A stretch of 64,000 nt of DNA from Pseudomonas sp. JAI120 (GCF_014207255.1 NZ_JACHCZ010000001.1:298592-362591); one strand, 5' to 3'. Positions 1 through 8,669 are shown, counted from the first letter of the stretch. Notes: generated from the sequence alone by a model not told the origin. Translations and numbers: made by a program.

Positions 1-165
<165 letters not shown>

Positions 166-230
166 TTGCACGCTCCCGCGACTGCCCGACAAGGGCGGTC
201 GCGCCGTGCGCGTAGTCCCTGGAGATTGCC

Positions 231-842
231 TTGAAACTGTTCGAATTGTTGACCTTTACCCTGCGTGTTCGCACCGTGCCTCAAGCCTTGCCGCGTCTGG
301 AGCGGAGCTTGCGCGAAGCGGGCGAGGGCGTGCATTTGATGGGCTGCTGGGTGTCGGAAATCGGCCAGCAGAATCGCATCGCGGTCCTGCGCGGGTTCGA
401 CGATGGCGGCGCTCGCGAACGGTATCTACTGGCGGCCGATGGGTTTGCGATTGGCGAATTTCTGCTTGACCAGCAGGTGGACGATTACAGCGCCTTCGCC
501 TTCGTAGAGCCGCTGCCTCCAGGGGCTCACGGCCCGTTCTACGAATTGCGCGAATACAACCTGGTACCCAGCGGGCTGGCACCGACGTTGCGCGGTTGGT
601 GCAAGTCCATAGAGCGTCGCACCAGGACGGATTATTCCCGGGTATACGCCGCGTTCTATGCCACCAGCGGGCAGATTCCGCGTTATCTGCATATCTGGCC
701 CTACAGCTCGCTGGAGCAGCGCCTTGAAGTACGTACTCGCGCCGTGGTCGACGGCGCCTGGCCACCTGAAGATTCGGCGCCGCAGCTCAAGCAGATGCAT
801 TCCACGGTTTACCTGCCGGCGCCGTTCTCACCATTGCGCTGA
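231..842 (+). CDS. NIPSNAP-family protein
   Basis: This 203-aa protein begins at a TTG with a GGAG ribosome site about six bases upstream. It looks like two NIPSNAP/dimeric alpha-beta-barrel repeats. The second, from about residue 104, carries the family signature: an FYELREYNL strand followed by a LHIWPYSSLEQR stretch near residues 153-164. The first half repeats the pattern more weakly. The role of bacterial NIPSNAP proteins is poorly defined. Members often sit in catabolic operons, and this one lies upstream of and co-directional with an aromatic catabolic cluster, though a 343-base AT-rich gap separates them. No membrane segment or signal peptide is visible. A link to the downstream pathway is only inference. 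Confidence 0.65.
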   Translation: MKLFELLTFTLRVRTVPQALPRLERSLREAGEGVHLMGCWVSEIGQQNRIAVLRGFDDGGARERYLLAADGFAIGEFLLDQQVDDYSAFAFVEPLPPGAHGPFYELREYNLVPSGLAPTLRGWCKSIERRTRTDYSRVYAAFYATSGQIPRYLHIWPYSSLEQRLEVRTRAVVDGAWPPEDSAPQLKQMHSTVYLPAPFSPLR

Positions 843-1185
843 AAGCGTTACGAAAAAACAGCATGTTTTCCGATAATCGCACAATAATTTTTTGAATTAC
901 CCTCAAAGCATAAAGACATATCTAAACGCATTTAAACTAATTAAAACAGGTAGTTAGATATTTTTATTCTGGATTTGTCACTGAATTATTACGTGATTAG
1001 TGTTGTTTTTAATCGCGATAAATCAATTGACAATTCACGTAATCGAGCTCAGATTCACCCCAACGGCACCCACAAAAACAAAGGTAACCACTATGCCGAT
1101 CCATCGCCCCCGTTCCGTCTCCCGTCCCAGCTCGACACTGCCTTCCTGCTCAGCCCAATACCGTTCCTGACAACGGAGTAAATGT
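843..1185. other. AT-rich intergenic leader before the iac cluster
   Basis: This 343-base gap is strikingly AT-rich between about 850 and 1035, in contrast to the GC-rich flanks. It holds a perfect TTGACA (1027-1032) inside the palindrome AATTGACAATT (1025-1035). That would suit a -35 element overlapped by a MarR-type operator, but only a poor -10 (CAGATT, 1050-1055) follows at 17 bp. A 25-codon frame at 1093-1170, starting at ATG after AAAGGT, could be a leader peptide but has no recognisable content. Confidence 0.5.
1025..1035. promoter_or_regulatory. Palindrome overlapping a TTGACA element, candidate iac operator
   Basis: AATTGACAATT is a perfect 11-base palindrome around one central base and contains a consensus -35 hexamer. 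It lies about 150 bases upstream of the first iac gene. The MarR-type repressor IacR controls iac genes in other bacteria, and MarR sites are often short palindromes of this kind. No iacR gene is in the window, so the assignment is tentative. Confidence 0.3.
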
Positions 1186-2358
1186 ATGCATTCGCTAAAA
1201 AAACCAGCGGTCGATACCGTGAGCTCGCTTGCCAGTGGCCCGACCTTCGACGCCTTGCTTGTCGATGTGCGTGAGCGTGCCAGGGCCGGTGAATTCGACC
1301 GCCAGCGCCACATCTCGCGGGATGTGATCGAGTCCTTCAAACAGCACGGCATTTATCGGGCGCTGGTGCCCAAGCGCTTCGGTGGCCTGGAGTGTTCGCC
1401 GGCCGAGTTCTGCCAGTTGATCGAGCGTATTGCCCAGGCCGATGGTTCTGCCGGCTGGGTTGCCAGCTTCGGCATGAGCCCGGTTTACCTTGCCGCACTG
1501 CCGCTGGACAGCATCGCCAAGGTGTATGCCGATGGTCCTGACCGGGTATTCGCCGGTGGCATCTTTCCGCCGCAACCGGCGGAAGTGGTCGAAGGCGGCT
1601 TTGTGGTCAATGGTCGTTGGAAATACTCCAGCGGCTCCCTGGGCTCCGACATTGTCGGCGTCGGTATCGCCCCGAAGAACGGCGACACCTTCGGCCTGCC
1701 ACGCATTGCAGTGATGCCGCGCAGTGAGATCCGCATCGACGAAACCTGGGACACCGTCGGCCTGCTCGGCACCGGCAGCCATGACTTGGTGGTGGAAAAC
1801 GTGCGGGTCTGCGAGGAGTGGACCTTCGTGCGCGGCGGCCTGCCGAACCTGGACGAGCCGTTCTTTCGTTACCCGTCGCTGTCGTTCGCCACCCAAGTGC
1901 TGTCGGTCGTCGGCCTTGGCGTCGCCCGCGCGGCACTGGATGCCCTTTCGGACATGGCCAGCGGGCGCGTCTCGGTCACCGGCGCCCCGGCGATTGCCGA
2001 CCGGCCCCTGGCCCAGGTCGATATTGCCCGGGCAGAAGCCGAGCTGCGAGCCGCGCGGGCGTTTTTCTACGAGTCCATCGACCGCGCCTGGAACTACGTA
2101 CTGGCCGGCGATGCGGTGCCGGTGGCCGCAACCAACCTACTGCGCCTGTCGTCGACCCATGCCACCCGCGTCGCTGCCGATGTGGCGCGCACCGCGCAGA
2201 TGCTCTCGGGCATGAGCGGTGTGTACAACGACAGCCCGCTGGCACGCTGCGTCAACGACGCCCAGGTGGTGACCCAGCACGCTTTCATGGGCGACATCAC
2301 CTATCAAAATGCCGGAGCCATGTTCTTCGGCAAACAGCCTTTGCCTGGCTACCTCTAA
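1186..2358 (+). CDS. iacA: IacA-like flavin-dependent monooxygenase (acyl-CoA dehydrogenase fold)
   Basis: This 390-aa protein has the acyl-CoA dehydrogenase/group D flavin monooxygenase fold: helical N-terminal domain about 20-130, beta domain about 135-225 including a GRWKYSSGS stretch, and C-terminal helical bundle about 240-380. In the indole-3-acetic acid (IAA) pathway IacA starts catabolism by hydroxylating the indole ring, using reduced flavin from a partner reductase, probably IacG. The call rests on the fold plus the order of the next six genes, which matches iacABCDEFG of Pseudomonas putida 1290. Start: ATG 1186 lies behind CAACGGAG, and an out-of-frame ATG at 1182 is ignored. Related enzymes act on other aromatics (HsaA, DszC types), so the substrate is inferred from context. 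Confidence 0.75.
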   Translation: MHSLKKPAVDTVSSLASGPTFDALLVDVRERARAGEFDRQRHISRDVIESFKQHGIYRALVPKRFGGLECSPAEFCQLIERIAQADGSAGWVASFGMSPVYLAALPLDSIAKVYADGPDRVFAGGIFPPQPAEVVEGGFVVNGRWKYSSGSLGSDIVGVGIAPKNGDTFGLPRIAVMPRSEIRIDETWDTVGLLGTGSHDLVVENVRVCEEWTFVRGGLPNLDEPFFRYPSLSFATQVLSVVGLGVARAALDALSDMASGRVSVTGAPAIADRPLAQVDIARAEAELRAARAFFYESIDRAWNYVLAGDAVPVAATNLLRLSSTHATRVAADVARTAQMLSGMSGVYNDSPLARCVNDAQVVTQHAFMGDITYQNAGAMFFGKQPLPGYL

Positions 2359-2374
2359 CCGTCGAGGAAATGAA

Positions 2375-2737
2375 ATGAGCGATAAAAAGACCTTGCGCGT
2401 GCTGTTCTGCATGGGCATCAACCAGAATTTTTTCGATGCCCCGCGCGATGAACAATTGCAGGTGTGGGCAGCGTTCAGTGCAATGTGGAACGGTATCCAC
2501 GACCTGGCCGGGGTCAAGGTGCTGGGCAATATGGATGACGACCAGAGCATGGTCGGGCCGTCCGATGGCTTCCCCTGGACCACCTACCTGTTGGCCGACG
2601 TGCCGGATATCGAGACCGTGCATGCCGCGTGCAACCTGTTTCGTAGCACCCCGGTGGGCGATGGCCCTTACAAGCTGTGGCGCTACACCAAGGTTGAAGC
2701 CCGGGTTGGGCGCGAGCTGATCATTCAGCGTACTTGA
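2375..2737 (+). CDS. iacB: IacB-like small conserved protein
   Basis: This 120-aa soluble protein starts at ATG 2375 behind GTCGAGG. The open frame extends upstream, but the spacing to this ribosome site decides the start. It has the size and position of IacB, between the flavin monooxygenase and the Rieske oxygenase genes. I see no catalytic motif. The alternating strand/helix pattern resembles small dimeric alpha-beta-barrel proteins. Its biochemical role in IAA breakdown is unclear to me. It is probably translated in one operon with iacA (16-base gap) and iacC (19-base gap). Confidence 0.65.
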   Translation: MSDKKTLRVLFCMGINQNFFDAPRDEQLQVWAAFSAMWNGIHDLAGVKVLGNMDDDQSMVGPSDGFPWTTYLLADVPDIETVHAACNLFRSTPVGDGPYKLWRYTKVEARVGRELIIQRT

Positions 2738-2756
2738 TGCCGACGAGGATACTTCC

Positions 2757-4031
2757 ATGAGCAAGCTGATTCCCGCTGTAAACCTCGCCGTCGACCCCGC
2801 TGAACGGGTACAGGCCGATCGCGTCCACACCTCGATGTATACCGATGCGCAACTGTTCGACGCCGAGCTGGAGAAGATTTTCTATAGCACCTGGATCTGG
2901 GTCGCCCACGAAAGCGAGATCCCCGACAACGGCAGCTACAAGACCACCTATATCGGCAAGCAGCCGGTGATCGTGGTGCGTGACCGCAAGAAAGACGTGC
3001 ACGTGCTGCTCAACCGTTGTCGCCACCGTGGCGCCACTGTGTGCGAACACAAAAAAGGCAAGACCAACAGCTTCGTCTGCCCTTACCACGGCTGGGGCTA
3101 CGCGCTCGACGGCTCACTGCGTGGCATCCCACACCCGGAAAGCTACGGCGACTGCATCGACAAGGCCGAGCTGCCGCTGGTCAGCCTGCGTACCGAAAGC
3201 TACGCCGGCATGATCTTCGCCACCTTCAAGGACGACATCGAGCCGCTGGAAGACTACCTCGGTGCGGCGAAAAAATGGATGGACCTGTTCATGAAGCAGG
3301 GCGCCGGTTATGGCATCAAGGTGCCGGGCGAGCACCGTTTTCGCTTCCCCGGCAACTGGAAGATCCAGCTGGAAAACACCACCGACGCCTACCACTTCCC
3401 GTTGGTGCACAAGAGTTTTCTGTCGTCGGTGGATGAGCAGACCCTGGCGCTGTTCGACTTCGTCAAAGGACCTGGCTACGTCGAGGACCTGGGCAACGGC
3501 CACAGCGTGATGGTGATGATTCCCGACTTGATCGACCTCGAAGCCGACCTGGACAAGCCGATTCCCGAGCGCTTCGAAGAGCTGGCCGCCGAGCTGCGTG
3601 ACGAGGGCATCGAGGAGCAGCAGGTGCGCCGGATCGTGCGTGCGGTCGGCGGCACCGGCTTCAACCTCAACCTGTTCCCCAACGTTGCATGCTCGATGGC
3701 GTTTTTCCGGGTGCTGCAGCCGATCTCGGTGACCGAGACCGAAATCCACCACTCGGTGATCACCATGGACGGCGGGCCGGCCGTGGCCAACCGCTATCGA
3801 CTGCGCCTGCATGAGCACTTCCAGGGGCCGATGGGCTTCGGCACTCCGGACGATTCCGAGGCCTGGGAGCGGGTACAGAAGGGCGCCAACGCTGGTGAAG
3901 ATCTATGGATCATGCTCAACCGCGGCTTGCCCGGCGAGCAGGCCAGCGCAGACGGGCTGGTATCCGACGTGAGTGCCGAAACCGGTATGCGCGCCGCCTA
4001 TCAGCAGTGGAAAAAGATGATGTCGGCCTGA
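2757..4031 (+). CDS. iacC: IacC-like Rieske aromatic-ring dioxygenase, large subunit
   Basis: This 424-aa protein is a complete Rieske oxygenase alpha subunit. The [2Fe-2S] Rieske ligands are visible as C88-x-H90 and C108-x-x-H111. The mononuclear iron region follows, with bridging D210 and ligands H213 and H218 in the NTTDAYHFPLVH stretch. In the IAA pathway IacC acts with small subunit IacD and reductase IacF to open an oxidised indole-acetate intermediate on the route to catechol. The small subunit gene follows 15 bases downstream. No catechol-processing genes are in the window, so catechol would have to be handled elsewhere. Confidence 0.82.
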   Translation: MSKLIPAVNLAVDPAERVQADRVHTSMYTDAQLFDAELEKIFYSTWIWVAHESEIPDNGSYKTTYIGKQPVIVVRDRKKDVHVLLNRCRHRGATVCEHKKGKTNSFVCPYHGWGYALDGSLRGIPHPESYGDCIDKAELPLVSLRTESYAGMIFATFKDDIEPLEDYLGAAKKWMDLFMKQGAGYGIKVPGEHRFRFPGNWKIQLENTTDAYHFPLVHKSFLSSVDEQTLALFDFVKGPGYVEDLGNGHSVMVMIPDLIDLEADLDKPIPERFEELAAELRDEGIEEQQVRRIVRAVGGTGFNLNLFPNVACSMAFFRVLQPISVTETEIHHSVITMDGGPAVANRYRLRLHEHFQGPMGFGTPDDSEAWERVQKGANAGEDLWIMLNRGLPGEQASADGLVSDVSAETGMRAAYQQWKKMMSA

Positions 4032-4046
4032 TCCGTGGAGAACCTT

Positions 4047-4523
4047 ATGAACCTGCAATTACTGCAAGAAGTGACCGCTTTCATCTGGCAGGAAGGCGAC
4101 ATGCTCGACCACGGAGAATACGACGGCTGGTTGAAGATGTGGACCGAGAAGGGCACCTACATCATTCCCATCGACCCCAAGGAAACCGACTTCGAGAACA
4201 CCCTCAACTACGCCTACGACGACCATCATATGCGTGAACTGCGGGTGCAGCGCCTGACCGGCGGCGAATCGATCTCCACCAGCCCGCAACCGCGAACGGT
4301 GCGCATGCAGTCGCGGTTCCGGGTGTTGGTCGATGACGGCGTGCAGGTGACTGTGCGCTGCGCGCAGAACATCCGTGAGTTCCGCAAGGAAAACCTGAAG
4401 TTCTACAGCGCCGACCTTACCTACCAACTGATCCGCAGCGAGGGTGGTTTCAAGATCCAGCGCAAAGTGGTCAGCCTGATCAACAGTGACGATGCCCTTG
4501 CCGGTATCGGCTACATCCTTTGA
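4047..4523 (+). CDS. iacD: IacD-like Rieske dioxygenase, small subunit
   Basis: This 158-aa protein has the size and NTF2-like cone fold features of ring-hydroxylating dioxygenase beta subunits, including an early FIWQEGDMLDHGEYDGWLKMW segment and a late strand-rich half. Beta subunits are mainly structural in the alpha3-beta3 hexamer. ATG 4047 is preferred over GTG 4035 because GGAG (4037-4040) sits six bases before it. It lies directly after its large subunit. Confidence 0.8.
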   Translation: MNLQLLQEVTAFIWQEGDMLDHGEYDGWLKMWTEKGTYIIPIDPKETDFENTLNYAYDDHHMRELRVQRLTGGESISTSPQPRTVRMQSRFRVLVDDGVQVTVRCAQNIREFRKENLKFYSADLTYQLIRSEGGFKIQRKVVSLINSDDALAGIGYIL

Positions 4524-4534
4524 GGCGCGCCGAC

Positions 4535-5275
4535 ATGAGCCATATTGCATTGGTGACGGGTGCGGGGCAGGGGCTGGGGCAGCATTTCTGCGCCAGCCTC
4601 CTGCGGGCCGGGTACTCGGTGGCGATCACCGACCTCAACCTTGAAGCCGCACAGGCGTGCGCCCACCAGTTGGACCCGGGCGGCGAGCGCACGCTTGCGC
4701 TGCAACTGGACGCCGGGAGCAAAGCCGATTTCGAAGCGGGCCTGGACCAGGTGCTGGCGCGCTTCGGCGCGCTGAACGTGGTGGTCAATAACGCTGCCGT
4801 CACCAAGACCACGCCGCTGATGCAGATCAGCCCCGAGGAATTCGACGCTGTCGTGGGCCTGAACCTGCGCAGCGTCTTCCTCGGCTGCCAGGTGCTGGGC
4901 GCGTACATGGCCGAAACCGGCTATGGGCGGATCATCAACATGGCGTCCCTGGCCGGCCAGAACGGCGGTACTGCGACCGGCGCACACTATGCCGCGAGCA
5001 AGGGCGGCATCGTGACGCTGACCAAGATCTTCGCCAAGGAGTTTGCCGCCCGCGGGGTGACGGTCAATGCCATTGCCCCTGGCCCTATCGAGTCGGCGGC
5101 GGTGCGCGCAGCCATACCGGTCGAACGCCTGCCGGGACTGCTCGCCAATATCCCGGTGCAGCGCCTGGGAGATGCAGATTTTCTCGGTGACCTAATTGTG
5201 CAGTTGGCCCGGCCCGACGCCTATTTCACTACCGGGGCGACGTGGGATGTGAATGGCGGCTTGTTCATGCGCTGA
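4535..5275 (+). CDS. iacE: IacE-like short-chain dehydrogenase/reductase
   Basis: This 246-aa classical SDR has the nucleotide-binding TGAGQGLG at residues 8-15, NNAA at 85-88 and the catalytic set S138, Y152, K156 (YAASK). In the IAA pathway IacE is reported to act on the hydroxylated indole-acetate intermediate and help form dioxindole-3-acetic acid. ATG 4535 follows GAGG by nine bases; the TTG at 4520 in the same frame overlaps iacD and is less likely. Position between the dioxygenase subunits and the reductase matches other iac clusters. Confidence 0.75.
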   Translation: MSHIALVTGAGQGLGQHFCASLLRAGYSVAITDLNLEAAQACAHQLDPGGERTLALQLDAGSKADFEAGLDQVLARFGALNVVVNNAAVTKTTPLMQISPEEFDAVVGLNLRSVFLGCQVLGAYMAETGYGRIINMASLAGQNGGTATGAHYAASKGGIVTLTKIFAKEFAARGVTVNAIAPGPIESAAVRAAIPVERLPGLLANIPVQRLGDADFLGDLIVQLARPDAYFTTGATWDVNGGLFMR

Positions 5276-5283
5276 CTGATAGC

Positions 5284-5299
5284 GGCCGCCACGGCGGCC
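5284..5299 (+). other. GC-rich hairpin between iacE and iacF
   Basis: GGCCGCC and GGCGGCC form a seven-base stem around AC, nine bases after iacE ends. Only three T residues follow, so it is a poor terminator. It may be an attenuator or an mRNA stability element separating expression of the oxygenase and reductase parts of the operon. Confidence 0.35.
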
Positions 5300-5325
5300 T
5301 TTGCGAACTCCATGGAATAACGGCC

Positions 5326-6285
5326 ATGACTGAAGAACTGTTGGACGTAGTCGTGCGCAAGCGCGAGCTGCAAGGGGACGGCGTTGTCGTCCTGGACCTG
5401 ACCCGTCGCGACGGCGCACCGTTGCCCGCGTTCGACGCCGGCGCGCATGTGGATATCCATATTGCCCCGGGGCTGGTGCGCCAGTACTCGTTGTGCGGCA
5501 ACCCTGCGGATCCGAGCCTGTACCGCCTGGGTGTGCTCAAGGATCCGGCATCGCGCGGCGGTTCGGTCGGGGTGCATGACACCCTGCTCGAAGGCTGCGA
5601 GGTGCAGATCAGCGTACCGCGCAATCTGTTCGCGCTTGCACCGCAGGCGCGGCGTTCGGTGCTGCTGGGTGGCGGGATCGGCGTGACCCCGATGATCGCC
5701 ATGGCCTACGCGCTGCACGCGGCCGGCCAGCCCTTCGAACTGCATTACTGCGGCCGTGAGCGCGGACGCAGTGCGTTCTTGGCGGAACTGGCCGACGCAC
5801 CGTTTGCCGCGCAGGTGTTTACCCACTTCGACGATGAAGGGGCCGAACAGAAGCTCGACCTGGCCAAGGTGCTGGGCGAGGGCAAGACCGGCGTGCACAT
5901 GTACACCTGCGGTCCCGCCGGCTTCATGGATTGGGTGATTCAGGGCGCCCGCGACCAGGGCTACACCGAAGCGCACATCCACAAGGAATATTTCCAAGTG
6001 GAAGTGGACAGCTCGGGGGGCAGCTTCGAAGTGGTAGCGGCCCGCAGCGGCAAGACCGTGCAGGTGGCAGAAGGGCAGAGCATTCTCGCCGCACTGGCGC
6101 AGGTCGGGATCAAGATCGAGATTTCCTGCGAGCAGGGTGTGTGCGGTACCTGCCTGTGCGATGTGCTCGAAGGCGAGCCGGATCATCGTGATGTGTACCT
6201 GACGGACGATGAGAAGGCCGGCAATGATCAAATTCTAGTGTGCTGTTCACGAGCCAAATCTAAAAAACTCGTGCTGGATATCTAA
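5326..6285 (+). CDS. iacF: IacF-like Rieske oxygenase reductase (flavin, NAD, 2Fe-2S)
   Basis: This 319-aa protein has the phthalate dioxygenase reductase architecture. The flavin domain has RQYSLC at 53-58. The NAD(P) domain has GGGIGVTPM at 115-123 and CGPAGFMD at 195-202. A C-terminal plant-type [2Fe-2S] ferredoxin domain has C268, C273, C276 and C306. It should carry electrons from NAD(P)H to the IacCD oxygenase. The open frame extends upstream into iacE, but ATG 5326 gives the normal family N-terminus. It overlaps nothing and precedes the flavin reductase by 11 bases. Confidence 0.8.
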   Translation: MTEELLDVVVRKRELQGDGVVVLDLTRRDGAPLPAFDAGAHVDIHIAPGLVRQYSLCGNPADPSLYRLGVLKDPASRGGSVGVHDTLLEGCEVQISVPRNLFALAPQARRSVLLGGGIGVTPMIAMAYALHAAGQPFELHYCGRERGRSAFLAELADAPFAAQVFTHFDDEGAEQKLDLAKVLGEGKTGVHMYTCGPAGFMDWVIQGARDQGYTEAHIHKEYFQVEVDSSGGSFEVVAARSGKTVQVAEGQSILAALAQVGIKIEISCEQGVCGTCLCDVLEGEPDHRDVYLTDDEKAGNDQILVCCSRAKSKKLVLDI

Positions 6286-6296
6286 GGGGAACGACA

Positions 6297-6794
6297 ATGG
6301 TAGACGTAGGCAGCTTTCGCAATGCAATGGCCATGCTGGGCGGTGCCGTGTCGGTCATCACCACTGATGGCGTGGCAGGCCGGTTCGGCTTTACCGCCTC
6401 GGCGGTGTGCAGCGTGACTGATTCACCGCCGACCCTGTTGGTATGCATGAACCGTTCCTCTCATTCCAACGAGCATTTCAAGCGTAACGGCACAGTGTGC
6501 GTAAACACCCTGTGCGGCGATCATCAGCATTTATCCGGTGCCTTTGCCGACCGCACGTTGAGTATGGATGAGCGCTTTGCCGTCACAGGCTGGACCACGC
6601 TTGAAAGCGGTGCGCCCGTGATGCTGCAAGCGCTGGTGAATTTCGACTGCCGGATCGTGCAGGTCCATGAAGTGGGCTCCCACAGTATTTTCTACTGTGA
6701 GGTCCAGACCATTCGCCAAAGCGGCGCGGACGAAGGCCTAGTGTATTTCAACCGTGCTTACCACCGCTTGGGCGAGGCATCGAAGGCCTGCTGA
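6297..6794 (+). CDS. iacG: IacG-like flavin reductase
   Basis: This 165-aa protein belongs to the flavin reductase-like FMN-binding family (HpaC/DIM6-NTAB). Visible family blocks are GRFGFTASAVCSVT near residues 25-38, the HLSGAFA block, a SHSIFYCEV strand and a C-terminal HRLGEAS. It would supply reduced flavin to the IacA monooxygenase. It has a strong AGGGGA ribosome site overlapping the end of iacF. It is the last gene of the apparent operon; behind it the sequence becomes gene debris. Confidence 0.78.
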   Translation: MVDVGSFRNAMAMLGGAVSVITTDGVAGRFGFTASAVCSVTDSPPTLLVCMNRSSHSNEHFKRNGTVCVNTLCGDHQHLSGAFADRTLSMDERFAVTGWTTLESGAPVMLQALVNFDCRIVQVHEVGSHSIFYCEVQTIRQSGADEGLVYFNRAYHRLGEASKAC

Positions 6795-6797
6795 GCC

Positions 6798-6935
6798 TCA
6801 GCGATACCCAGTGCGCGCGCCTTCATTTTCGCTGGAGAAACGAAACAGCGGCACCAAGGGGCCGAAGGTTTCTTCAGCAGTAGGCGCCGCCGTTGTTTTG
6901 AAGCGCGCCTGAGCGGAGGACAAAACTGATGTCAT
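6798..6935 (-). pseudogene. Aldehyde dehydrogenase fragment
   Basis: On the minus strand the residues EETFGPLVPLFRF (6837-6875) match the highly conserved C-terminal region motif of succinate-semialdehyde-type aldehyde dehydrogenases (family consensus KEETFGPL-P-FRF). The flanking frame is open for 45 codons but loses resemblance on both sides and stops soon after SSENE. I read it as a scrap of a deleted gene rather than a functional small protein. Confidence 0.6.
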
Positions 6936-6983
6936 TCAGCTTCAGGGCGATGTTAGGTCGCGTGTAGTGGCAGAGCCCCGCAA

Positions 6984-7589
6984 TTGATCCGGCGTTTTCA
7001 CGAGCGTTGGCCCAAGGCCTCATTGCATGTATCGGAAGGCTTGAGCACGTCGCTGCAGGAGTGGTTACTGGACGGTCGGATCCAGGTCGCCGTGGTGTAC
7101 AACCAGCTACTGCTTGAGGCCTTTGATGTGCGGCCGATTTTCAGTAAACGCATGGTGCTGGTCGGACCGCCTGGGGAGACGCCGAAATCGGTGCGCATCA
7201 TGGGGCTGGCGGATTTTCCATTGATCCTTCCCGGTCTGCCTCACAGCAACCGCCGGCTGATTGAACAAGTGGCGGCACAGAGCGGATTTCATTTGAATGT
7301 GATATTCGACGTGGACAGTGTCAGTCTGACCAAACGGATGGTCGCCGAAGGCATGGGCTACTCGATCCTGGCGCATGCCGCAGTCCAGGAGGATGTAGCC
7401 ATGGGGGGCCTGGTGGGTCACGCGATTGAACGACCGGGCATTCGCTCCACGGTCTCGTTGACCACGCTCAAGGATCGCAGGAGCAGTCGGCTGGCCTTGA
7501 GCTGGGAAAAAATTCTGTTGGAAACCCTGGAAGAGTTGGTGACGGCGGGGGCGTGGATGGACGCTACTCTTTGGCTTGGGCGAGAGTGA
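6984..7589 (+). pseudogene. LysR-type regulator lacking its DNA-binding domain
   Basis: The 201 residues readable from TTG 6984 match only the effector-binding half of a LysR regulator of the Nac/Cbl type, from the LIRRFHERWPKASL linker-strand through EGLSTSLQEWLLDGRIQVAVVYN and a MVAEGMGYSIL block. The usual ~90-residue winged helix-turn-helix is absent. The frame upstream hits TAG at 6954, preceded by the aldehyde dehydrogenase scrap. No convincing ribosome site precedes the TTG. It is probably the remnant of a regulator cut by a deletion. It could once have controlled the neighbouring catabolic operon, but that is inference. Confidence 0.75.
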
Positions 7590-7754
7590 TTTCGAGAGAG
7601 GCTTTTTGCGGGTCGGGCTGGGGGCATCCTTTTCAAACCATCCAAAGCATGCCCTCAGATGTGCCCCCAATGTAGCAATCCACTGGAAGTGAATGGAGCT
7701 CCATGGTTTGTGGAAAGGCAGAAATGATCAGATGAACAGCTCGCCCGGCGAAAC

Positions 7755-8669
7755 CTAGAGACTCTCAGGATCCCCAAAAAACATCTGAATCCGCGATCGC
7801 AACCACCGCTCTCCCGGATCATTGTCCTGCGACCCTCGCCAAGCCATATGCAGCTCGAACGAGCGCACCGGCAACGGCGGTTCTTCCGCGCGCAAACCAC
7901 CCGCAGCGGTCAGTGCCTCGGCCGCGTAGTCCGGCACGATGGCGACAATGTCGGTGCCCGAGAGCAGGGTGCCCAGCCCGTTGAACTGTGGTACCGCCAG
8001 CACCACATGGCGCTTGCGGTCGAGTTTCTCCAACTCTTCATCAATGAACCCGCTCAAGTCGCCGGCGAACGACACCAGGGCATGGGGACGGGCGCAGAAG
8101 TCGTCCAGGCTCAGGGAGCCCGGCACGCTGTCGGCGCGCAGCAGTTTCGGCAGGCTGCGGCGCAGTACTTTGCGCTTGGCGTTGGCCGGCAGGTCGGCGG
8201 TGTAGCTGACGCCGATGGAGATTTCGCCGGAAGCGAGCAGGCCGGGCATCAGGATGTAATTGACGCGGCGCACCACCAGTACGATGCCGGGCGCTTCGGC
8301 GCGCAGACGTTTGAGCAGTTGGGGCAGCAGGGCGAATTCGACGTCGTCGGACAGGCCGATGCGGAACACCGCGGTGCTGGTGGCCGGGTCGAACTCGGCG
8401 GCGCGGCTGACGGCGGTGGAAATCGAGTCCAGGGCCGGGGAGAGCAGGGCGAAGATTTCCACGGCGCGGGCCGAGGGCTCCATGCTGCGGCCGGTGCGCA
8501 CGAACAGCGGGTCATCGAACAGCCCACGCAGGCGCGACAACGCGGCGCTGATGGCTGGCTGGCCAAGGAACAATTTCTCGGCGGCACGGGTCACACTGCG
8601 CTCATGCATCAAGGTTTCGAATACGATCAAGAGGTTAAGGTCGACACGACGCAGGTCGTTACGGTTCAT
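7755..8669 (-). CDS. mexT: MexT-like LysR-family regulator
   Basis: This 304-aa protein closely resembles MexT, the LysR activator of the mexEF-oprN multidrug efflux operon. It has the MNRNDLRRVDLNLLIVFETL start, the HTH segment RSVTRAAEKLFLGQPAISAAL and the FDDPLFVRTGRSMEP wing. I recognise it from memory of the P. aeruginosa protein, whose active form is also 304 aa. The start at 8669 gives this length; an upstream extension to 8717 is possible. The divergent neighbour is mexS, as in P. aeruginosa. The target operon is not next to it here: downstream lies the broken LysR gene. Confidence 0.85.
   Translation of the reverse strand: MNRNDLRRVDLNLLIVFETLMHERSVTRAAEKLFLGQPAISAALSRLRGLFDDPLFVRTGRSMEPSARAVEIFALLSPALDSISTAVSRAAEFDPATSTAVFRIGLSDDVEFALLPQLLKRLRAEAPGIVLVVRRVNYILMPGLLASGEISIGVSYTADLPANAKRKVLRRSLPKLLRADSVPGSLSLDDFCARPHALVSFAGDLSGFIDEELEKLDRKRHVVLAVPQFNGLGTLLSGTDIVAIVPDYAAEALTAAGGLRAEEPPLPVRSFELHMAWRGSQDNDPGERWLRSRIQMFFGDPESL

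Noticed and set aside
975..1181. 68-codon frame in the iac leader
   Set aside because: It falls in the AT-rich region, has no ribosome site and no coding character.
6984..7589. Intact transcription factor iacR
   Set aside because: It belongs to the LysR class and lacks the HTH domain, whereas IacR of P. putida is of the MarR family, so it is treated as a remnant.
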